DNA of 64,000 nucleotides from Paralichthys olivaceus (Eukaryota; Chordata; Actinopteri; Pleuronectiformes; Paralichthyidae): contig NC_091098.1 in NCBI RefSeq assembly GCF_024713975.1, positions 15,548,316 through 15,612,315 of the forward strand, given 5' to 3'. Positions 57,801 to 64,000 of the stretch are shown here, piece after piece. The position numbers were made by a program, and so were the translations under genes. Under the pieces are notes generated by a model that ran no database searches, was not told where the DNA came from, and worked only from the letters and a program-made list of their open reading frames with translations. Numbering within the stretch: the first letter of the stretch is position 1; each line of letters starts with the position of its first letter.

Positions 57801-60172
57801 ATATAAAACCAAGGTAGGATCATGATTCTGATCTAAAACTGAGCAAACAAAATGTTGCTTGATAAAAGTTGTAATGTTTCTGCTGGTTCTGTCCCAAGAT
57901 CTGTGAGCGGTCCACGTCTCCTCGATGGGACGAAGCCTTCCATTTCCTGGTTCGTGACCCCAGAGACGAAACACTCACAATCAAGGTGAGAATCATCAGT
58001 ATTTTCTATATTAAGCCACTTTTACTGACACAGATGACTTTTATACAGAAAAAAACATGATTTTGTATTTACAATATATATGTGTGTTTTTTTCCAGCTC
58101 TCCCACAGCTGGGGTCAGAGCCTCGGGTCCTTGACTCTTCCTCTCAGGGAGGTGCTGCTCGAGCCGGGCTTGGTGCTTGACCGCTGGCTCAGTCTGGATG
58201 GAGTTCTTCCAGAGAGCCAGATCCTGCTGAGGGCCACACTCAAGGTACTAAGGCAGTAATACATTTGTTAGCAATGTCTAGTTTGTGATGTATTTTCACT
58301 GAATTACTCAAAGGTATTTCTGTATATAGAACCAATCATGCAATACACTGAATACTGTAGTTTACAGCATACTGTTAAATATTAACTCTTGGTCCAACAT
58401 TGGATGTGCAGTACTTCAGATACTGTCAGCACACTCATGCTGACTTTTGCAACGATTGCAGATTTTGGACACTCAGCTGGCGGTGTGTCGCAGGGATCCA
58501 GGTGATGCAGGTAATGAGGGCAGCGGAGAATTCATCCCCAGATGGGTTCCATCCCACCTCGACCTCAGACACCGAAGTGGATTCTCCATGTGAGTCACAC
58601 ATGTGCACACATGAGGACAAATGTCCCTCTGTGTTCTCACTGCCTCTACTGCAGAGACATGAAATCAGGATTTCCTTTTGGCTGTTTTCTAGTATAAAGA
58701 TATATAAAGATAGATTTCCAATGCTTTTTTTTTCTCTGCCAGCGTTTGTTTTGCTTGTGTATAAAAAGACATTAACAAATCAATAATCACATTTCCTCTG
58801 TTGTTTCTTCAGGGCCAGTGACAATTCAAACAGTACGAGCCAGGTGAAGCTCACCATAGTCTACTCCACAGAGGAGAGCCGGCTTTTCATCACCATTCAC
58901 TCCTGCAGGTCTCCATATCACACACACTACTTTAATGATCACATTTTTGACCCAGAGCAGCCACCGTTTACCATCACATGCCGTAAACATGTTGCTGTGT
59001 GCCCACAGAGCCCTGGCAGCTTGCTCCAAGGACGGTGCTGACCCTTACGTTTCCTTCATCCTGCTGCCCGACAAGAGGGCTACCACCAAGAGGAGAACTG
59101 CCACCAAGAAGAGAGATCTCAACCCTGAATTTAACGAAAGGCAATAAAAACAAATGAGAGACTCGAGACAGTAAGAGAAGCTTTGAACGTATTTTAATTT
59201 ATGTTTCCCACTTTTCTCTTGTCTTGTTTTAGGTTTGATTTTGATTTCACTCTGGAGGAGTCCATACAGAGAAGACTGGACCTGTCTGTGAAGAACAGCG
59301 TTTCCTTTATGAGCAGAGAGAGGGAGCTGATCGGCAAGGTAAATATCTGCTGTGATCACTCACACATGAAATACAGGTAGTTGTTCCCAGTATGTGATTT
59401 GTTAATTATTTGATAATTAGGGTGTTAGAATGAACAAATTAACACAAGCATTAAAGTGAGAGACTTGTTTGTTTGTTTTAAATAGTTTACAGTGGTGCTT
59501 ATCCTGTTGTTTTCACCCCTGTGTGTTTGTGTGTGTGTGTGTGTGTGTGTTTGATTGAATGTGTGTGTGTGTGCTTGTAAAATAGCTTACAACAGATTTT
59601 TACCAAACTCTGTGTGAATATTATTTGTACCTCCAAATGACTGACGTTCGACCACACCTGACCACCTCTCTGCTCTGACCTTCTCCTGTTTTGCTTTGGG
59701 TCCCACCAAAGCAAATCTTGCAGGAGCTGGCGGCTTCAGCTTTTAAAAATAAACTGCGGATCCTGGGATTTTGTGATTGGCATTAACTATAAGATGCACA
59801 CATTTTCTATGTGTTCGTGCAGCTCTCTCTCTCTCATACAGGAGAGAGATCCCCCCTCATCTCGCTACAAATCGCCTACTGGTTGTTGCTCAAGCTCTCA
59901 TGAACGTCTTTGTGTTTACATACAGTAGTTGCTATCACAAGAATCAAGATAGAGAAATGTGGGAGATCATCTTTTTCTTTCCTTGTCGCTCTCAGTTGCA
60001 GCTGGACTTGGACCAAATAGACCTGAAGGCTGGTGTCACACAATGGTAATAATTTAAAAACAGCTACTCAACAATATTTATTCTATCAGCAAATGTATGT
60101 GCAAATACTAAGTGATATGACAAATTGTATTTCTGTTTTTTCAGGTACGATTTGGTAGCAGAGACCAACTAG
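45869..60172 (+). CDS. esyt1: Extended synaptotagmin-1 (ER-plasma membrane tether)
   Basis: Complete gene of 31 coding exons, 1077 residues (human 1104), ending at TAG 60170-60172. Order: N-terminal membrane hairpin (residues about 29-66), SMP lipid-transfer domain (about 106-300), then C2A (from 303), C2B (about 445-565), C2C (from 632), C2D (about 775-895) and C2E (about 945-1065). The protein is held in the ER by the hairpin, binds the plasma membrane through C2 domains in a calcium- and PI(4,5)P2-dependent way, and moves glycerolipids through the SMP dimer. Five C2 domains identify E-Syt1; E-Syt2 and 3 have three. The start ATG at 45869 is chosen because it opens a short acidic/Ala-Pro leader before the hairpin; the frame is open further 5' to a GTG, but no ATG lies there. 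All introns are GT-AG except one GC-AG intron at 59141. Intergenic neighbours match human apart from missing ZC3H10. Confidence 0.96.
46737..46770. repeat. GA-rich microsatellite in esyt1 intron 1
   Basis: An imperfect GA run of about 34 bp. Confidence 0.75.
47795..47945. mobile_element. Fish-repeat fragment in esyt1 intron 2
   Basis: TAATAATAATACATTTTATT followed by GGCGCCTTTCTGTCACCC and AAGGACACCGTACA is a recurrent teleost repeat end (TTTTATTT...GGCGCCTTTC...CAAGGACAC). The fragment is short and carries no coding sequence. Confidence 0.55.
51296..53874 (+). other. esyt1: esyt1 C2A-C2B exons
   Basis: Exons 9-16: 51296-51472, 51946-52028, 52189-52237, 52497-52586, 53032-53127, 53213-53284, 53374-53460, 53725-53874, with lengths 177, 83, 49, 90, 96, 72, 87 and 150. 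C2A keeps likely calcium-binding Asp residues: D319 and D331 (LIDGKSDPY) and D378, D380 and D384 (FDKDPDQDDFLG). C2B (starting AAILAVYLDQAHDLP) lacks such a full set, as in human. Confidence 0.93.
54388..54910. mobile_element. Decayed fish interspersed repeat in esyt1 intron 16
   Basis: TCAGACTTTATTGTCATTTA and GAATGAAATTCTGTTTACCC at the left, then TGATGGCAGCTGTTCAATAA and CCTCCGCAGGGCCTTTTTGT at the right, follow the order of a long repeat found all over teleost genomes. No intact reading frame remains. The class is not certain. Confidence 0.55.
55500..55682 (+). other. esyt1: esyt1 linker exon between C2B and C2C
   Basis: Exon 17 codes for a 61-residue linker rich in Pro, Gly and Ser (TPATPSPRPSSSGSGMGQGG). 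It is probably disordered and lets the C2A-B and C2C-D pairs move apart. The intron before it is 1.6 kb and holds a fish repeat. Confidence 0.88.
55784..58244 (+). other. esyt1: esyt1 C2C-C2D exons
   Basis: Exons 18-25: 55784-55960, 56063-56145, 56248-56296, 56384-56473, 57512-57607, 57742-57813, 57899-57985, 58098-58244, with lengths 177, 83, 49, 90, 96, 72, 87 and 147. C2C keeps D648, D660, D707, D709 and D713, the pattern for calcium binding. C2D (AVLFVYVERAHGLP) lacks it. Exon lengths mirror those of C2A-C2B. Confidence 0.93.
56695..56945. mobile_element. Decayed non-autonomous fish repeat in esyt1 intron 21
   Basis: TTTTTACCTCCACCAAGGAT, GTCTGTTAGTTAGCAGAACT and GAAACCTGAAGGAAGGATG match the order of a common percomorph repeat, of which another piece lies at 28,795-29,235. 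Confidence 0.55.
58462..60172 (+). other. esyt1: esyt1 C2E exons and C-terminus
   Basis: Exons 26-31: 58462-58589, 58813-58908, 59009-59140, 59233-59338, 59996-60045, 60145-60172. C2E has VKLTIVYSTEESRLFITIHSC, split here for length (KLTIVYST, then RLFITIHSC), followed by LPDKRATTKRRTATKKRDLN, whose basic surface suits binding PI(4,5)P2. The donor of exon 28 is GC (GAAAG then GCAATA). The protein ends WYDLVAETN. Confidence 0.9.
59520..59578. repeat. TG microsatellite in esyt1 intron 29
   Basis: Two TG runs, 59,520-59,550 and 59,561-59,574, separated by TTTGATTGAA. Confidence 0.85.
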
Positions 60173-61200
60173 AAGGATCCATGCTTGATCTTCGATACTA
60201 TATAACAATAAGTGTTGCTTCTGTGATCTGTGACGTGTGTGTTTGTGTATTCGGCTTAAATTCAATTTTCCATCATCACTGAAGAAAAACAAAAGAAGAT
60301 GGCACACGTGCGTCATGAAAACACAGTCCACCAGTATTTAGGACACTTTCACATGTAGCTTCTCATCCACGAAGTGTTAACTGTGCTGAATCCACGCAGA
60401 TTCTTCAGTAGAATATTTTGGCTGAATAGATATTTGATAATAATGCAACTATGTTGCACAATCTACCGAATTTATATGTGTTTAAAAGCATGTACAAGTC
60501 CTCTTTGACTTTTATTTACTAAAGGGCTCATGCTGTGGTTTGACAATGTTTCAAGGATTTACAGCGTCCAACACAACTGAACCAGATTTCTTTTCAATTT
60601 TGATTTTGTACAATCTTCAAACTGATCCCAAAAATACTTTTACTGTTAATATACGTTTATATCATTGCCTTAAGTATTACAAAACTGTGCACAGTTTGTC
60701 AGTGTTTGTGAATTATGTTCCAAATGAAGTTTTATATGTTTTAACCAGAGCTTTGTGAAAGTTACTTTTATAAGTCAAAGTGTTACAAACCTAGACCCTC
60801 ACATTACCACTGTAAACAGAGGTCTGTACGCAGAGTCTTAATCACTGTGCTTTTATGAAGAGAAAACTTTGTAGATACTGAAAACACATTGCTGGTGTTC
60901 TTTATGCTTCTTTGTGTTTGTATTGTGTTTGTACGTGCTAAATGCAACAGGCTGATGCCGCCGGCCATGTTTTATATTTTGCCTTTTGAGCTTAACAGTT
61001 GTTAGAAGCAAGCAAATATTCTTACAACAGCAGCGAGACAACTTCCATACATCACCTCTGTCACCTCGCCACAGAGGTCTGGACACTGATCTGTGGTGAC
61101 GGAAAGAAAATAGTGTTTTTAAGTGTCACAAATTGAAGAAGAAAACTGCTGTGCTTCAACATAATTTAAACATATCATCATGTAGCTGCTGAATTTCTTG

Positions 61201-61206
61201 ATTAAA
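61201..61206 (+). terminator. esyt1 poly(A) signal
   Basis: ATTAAA about 1.03 kb after the stop codon, followed by a GT-rich stretch (GGATGTCTGGCTTG). The intervening sequence has no other gene, so it is read as the 3' UTR. Confidence 0.5.
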
Positions 61207-61229
61207 GTTTGCACTCTCATAAACCAAAC

Positions 61230-61780
61230 TGGATGTCTGGCTTGATTTTTAATGTCATTAACATTAAATTAACTGTGGGTCAAAATCTCTTCCAAATTAT
61301 CCTGATAATTCAAGGTTTTTTCTCTTGTAGCAATTTGTCTTAGTAAAAGCCAAGTAAAAGCACAACGTCATTATTTTTTTGCTGCAATGATTTACATTGA
61401 GCTGAATTTAACTTTTATTTTAAAATCATTAAAATGTATACATAAGCCACACATGTTAACTATTATAATAAAGGCAAATATGTTTCATTTTGGGAAAAAC
61501 ATTTGACTATGAAATCTTCACCGCAGATAAACCAGGTAGGATGGACGCAAAGTTTTAACTTCACTCTGCAGCATAGACTCTGCTCACAAAGTGCAACACA
61601 CAAACAATAAAAAAGTGACTGTAAATAGTAGAGGTGTTTAAGGAGGACTCACAAGGAATAATTCTGAAGGAGCTCAGGTCAAAACGTTCCTAACATGTCG
61701 TAGTGATATCTCGCCAACAGGTTGCGCTAGAGTGCTGACTAACCCTCATTTCACAGTCCAGCTGCAGGAGGGCCCACTGC
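61230..61780. other. Intergenic DNA between esyt1 and fmnl
   Basis: AT-rich sequence without a supported gene or recognised repeat. GC content rises sharply after about 61,730, at the fmnl promoter. Confidence 0.55.
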
Positions 61781-61784
61781 CTAC

Positions 61785-62351
61785 AGATGTGAGGGGCGGA
61801 GAGAGGGGGGGGGGGGGGTGATTGACAGGTGTTTGAGCCAACAGGAGTGCCTCAGCAGGGGGCGGGACCGGAGCAGAAACCCTGCCCTCTGAGTGGAGGC
61901 AGCTCCGAAGAGCTTAATCAGGATCACACAACAATAATGAATGGAAACGCGTCGCAGCCAAGAAAGTTGAGCAGCAGTTAGAAGTAACTTTGGGAGTGAT
62001 GCGTGATCTGCGAGTAATGGATTGGCCCGGAGAAGAAGAAACTACTCTGGAGAAGAGAAAGTTTGATCTCGTTTAAATTTACAACAATAGCTTTTTGAAG
62101 GGAGGACAGTGGAGATACAGTGTGAAGCTCAACATGGAGATACACGCGTAAATGGCACAGAGGGACAGTAACAGCAGACTCCTGCGCTGTCAGCTTTTCA
62201 TCTGGAGAAGTGGATTATCTGGATTCAATTGTTCATGAGACTCTCGGAATACTTGGAATGACATTTCTATTTTTGCATTTTTAAGCTTGGATTATTTTTT
62301 ATTATTATTATTGTGAGTGAAATAAGTTGAAGGATTGGCACAAGGGAGAAG
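61785..62351 (+). promoter_or_regulatory. Formin-like gene promoter and 5' UTR
   Basis: GGGGCGG at 61793-61799 and GGGGGCGGGACC at 61858-61869 are Sp1-type GC boxes, with a G run between them (61,805-61,818). No TATA box is seen. The start site is probably near 61,900; the rest up to the ATG would be 5' UTR. The ATG context is GAAGATGG, with G at +4. Confidence 0.55.
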
Positions 62352-62468
62352 ATGGGTAACATAGAGAGTGTGGACGGCCAGTCGGAGATGATGAAGCATC
62401 ACATCATGCCCCTGAAGGTTCCTATGCCTGACCCCAACGAGCTGGAGGAGAAATTTGCCATTGTTTTG
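62352..62468 (+). CDS. fmnl3: Formin-like protein, first coding exon (probably fmnl3)
   Basis: The exon codes for 39 residues, starting [16 protein letters not shown] and ending [16 protein letters not shown], then a GTGAGT donor on a codon boundary. Formin-like proteins (FMNL1-3) begin MGN, with Gly2 myristoylated, and their first exon ends at the same point, before the MNLPPDKARLL stretch of the GTPase-binding domain. The family nucleates and elongates actin filaments at the membrane under Cdc42/Rac control. The MGN-ES-G start is closest to FMNL3 from memory, although the PLK-PMP part also fits FMNL2, so the paralogue is not certain. The rest of the gene lies beyond the window. Confidence 0.8.
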
Positions 62469-62864
62469 GTGAGTTGTTATCACCTTAATGTGTCTTAAAC
62501 TTTACAAACGATCATCTCACATTGATTATAGGTTTGTTTATTTGTTTCTTTTACTTCTAGCTGTTTTTCTTGAGCCCATCTGTTAAATCACCCTATATAG
62601 ATTCCATTCAAGAATCAAGAGATCTTTGTTATTGTCCATGTGCAGGTACAGTGACATTTTGTGTGGAGCTAAAACCTGAAGACACCTCATGAGATAACTC
62701 AGTAAAGGGTCAAGTGAGAAAAAGAAACTATGAAATATTAACAGAGGTAATTAATGTGTATATACAAGGAAAACAAATAGAGACAGTATAGACAACACAA
62801 AAATAAAGTGATGAATCCAAATTAAAACAGAGCTAACATATTATTATCAAAGTTTGTTTGTATA

Positions 62865-62869
<5 letters not shown>

Positions 62870-62911
<42 letters not shown>
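62870..62911. repeat. GT dinucleotide microsatellite
   Basis: An uninterrupted run of about 21 GT units. Confidence 0.95.
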
Positions 62912-62912
<1 letters not shown>

Positions 62913-63552
62913 ACACTCCATCCTCCATTATGAGCTACTGATGTTTTAAATGAAGGGACCTGTGCTGCTGTCCCGCCCCTCCCTCACTCACTCCCTCCCT
63001 GCCTGCTGTCTCCCCCTTTTCCTCCTCACCTCCTACCCCTGCGGTTCTTTTGTCTCCTCCAAAGTCAGAGGAGAACTCAGCTTTTGGCTGAAGTGGCAAA
63101 CACAGCACAGCATGGTGGGTGAGGGGATGTGTGGTTTGGATCTACGTGTGCAGAAAGGACGTTTTTCTGTACACAGCCTTGGCGCGGAACATCATAGCAC
63201 ATTCTCCGCCTGGGTTTTGCCTGTAGACACTTTATTCTCGCTGCAGGCACACCATCTGAAAACAACATTTTCTGAATTCCCCCAAAACTCCCACACCCGA
63301 AGAGCCTACCTCCCCCTTCCTCCTCACCCATCCCCTCCGTACTACTCCACACACCAGGCTGGAGCAGAGCTGCTGTCTGAGCTCTTTTGTAATAACCACA
63401 GTCAACACCCACTTTTACCATCAGTCAGCTCAGTCAAGTGACTCTGTCATCCCACGTCAAGAGGGGACTTTACACACTTTCTCTTTTTTAACAACAAGTG
63501 ACCACGTAGAATAGCATCAGTGTTACACTGCTATTGTTCACGACAACCTGAA

Positions 63553-63610
<58 letters not shown>

Positions 63611-63672
63611 ATCTATTTATCTATCTATCTATCATTCTACCTATCTGGCTGGCTCTGGCTGGCTGGCTGGCT
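63553..63672. repeat. CTAT tetranucleotide run followed by GGCT run
   Basis: About 20 near-perfect CTAT units (63,553-63,640) with a few point changes, then a short GGCT run (about 63,647-63,672). Confidence 0.95.
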
Positions 63673-63795
63673 GTTCTGTTCAAGAGAAAATTAATCTGAA
63701 ACTCTTTTACTGATGTGATTAAATGAATGAGTCAAACAAGAAATTAAGCATTTTCCAGCCAAATCAAAAATGACGATTTGATGATTTTCTTTTCT

Positions 63796-63850
63796 GTCAA
63801 TCAATCAATTTCATTTCTATAGCACAATCCATACACATATTTGAAATAGA
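63796..63850. mobile_element. Short fish-repeat end (TCAATCAATCAATTTCATTT)
   Basis: TCAATCAATCAATTTCATTT followed by CTATAGCACAATCCATAC follows the form of a very frequent teleost repeat end. Only about 50 bp remain. Confidence 0.5.
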
Positions 63851-64000
63851 ATATTCGACTTAAGTCTGTGTTTGAATCATCTTCCCATCTCCACACACTC
63901 CCAACTTGTTGCTCTGTTACGCTGTAGGTCATCCAGACTCATGCAGTCAGATTTCACATAGTAGAGAGTGCGCTACCTGACCTGTCTGTTTATTTATGTG

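Larger units (their letters stand above)
62469..64000 (+). other. fmnl intron 1 (partial)
   Basis: No further exon is seen. A 163-codon open frame at 62,950-63,441 is Ser/Pro/Leu-rich, without domain or splice support, and is not called a gene. The intron holds microsatellites and a few repeat scraps. Confidence 0.7.

Noticed and set aside
62950..63441. 163-codon frame in the fmnl intron
   Set aside because: Composition is Ser/Pro/Leu low complexity, with no domain, and it lies in a first intron next to microsatellites. An overlapping frame of 114 codons is open on the other strand, which fits base composition rather than coding.

Overview
The window is vertebrate nuclear DNA, most likely from a percomorph-type teleost fish. 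The evidence is spliced genes with GT-AG introns and fish-like protein sequences, many decayed fish interspersed repeats and long microsatellites, and a gene order matching human 12q13 (ERBB3-PA2G4-RPL41-ESYT1). All recognisable genes lie on the + strand. There is no sign of bacterial or viral content.

Region 1 (1 to about 24,294) is one uninterrupted satellite array of roughly 38-40 units. The basic unit is about 633 bp. It is built of three mutually related segments (A, C, B) joined by telomere-like stretches in which TTAGGG hexamers alternate, in perfect 6-bp register, with a TTGTGA variant. Above this level are several higher-order repeats with different periods (1915, 1266, 1275, 1539 and 1868 bp), each local to its own stretch, plus short hybrid units of about 400-450 bp. 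The last unit is diverged, as expected at a true array edge. Open reading frames here are by-products of the 6-bp repeat and are not genes.

Region 2 (25,400-32,998) holds erbb3, a receptor pseudokinase, but only the 21 exons that match human exons 8-28. The signal peptide, domain I and the start of domain II are absent, and only about 1.1 kb of non-coding DNA separates the first exon present from the satellite. Either the satellite sits inside an erbb3 intron, or the gene is broken, or the assembly is wrong here. This is the most important open question in the window.

Region 3 (34,862-43,325) holds pa2g4 (EBP1, the ErbB3-binding protein; 13 coding exons, 392 aa) and rpl41 (25 aa in three coding exons). 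Both look complete.

Region 4 (45,869-60,172) holds esyt1 (31 coding exons, 1077 aa), an ER-plasma membrane tether with a membrane hairpin, an SMP lipid-transfer domain and five C2 domains. Two runs of eight exons have almost identical lengths, a fossil of the duplication of C2A-C2B. One intron uses a GC donor.

Region 5 (62,352 to the end) has the first coding exon of a formin-like gene, probably fmnl3, followed by intron 1, which runs off the window.

The genes do not form an operon. Their shared order is conserved vertebrate synteny, and it places a receptor (ErbB3) next to the gene of its cytoplasmic binding partner (EBP1). All coordinates were derived by hand from splice signals and reading-frame continuity; no alignment or transcript data were available.
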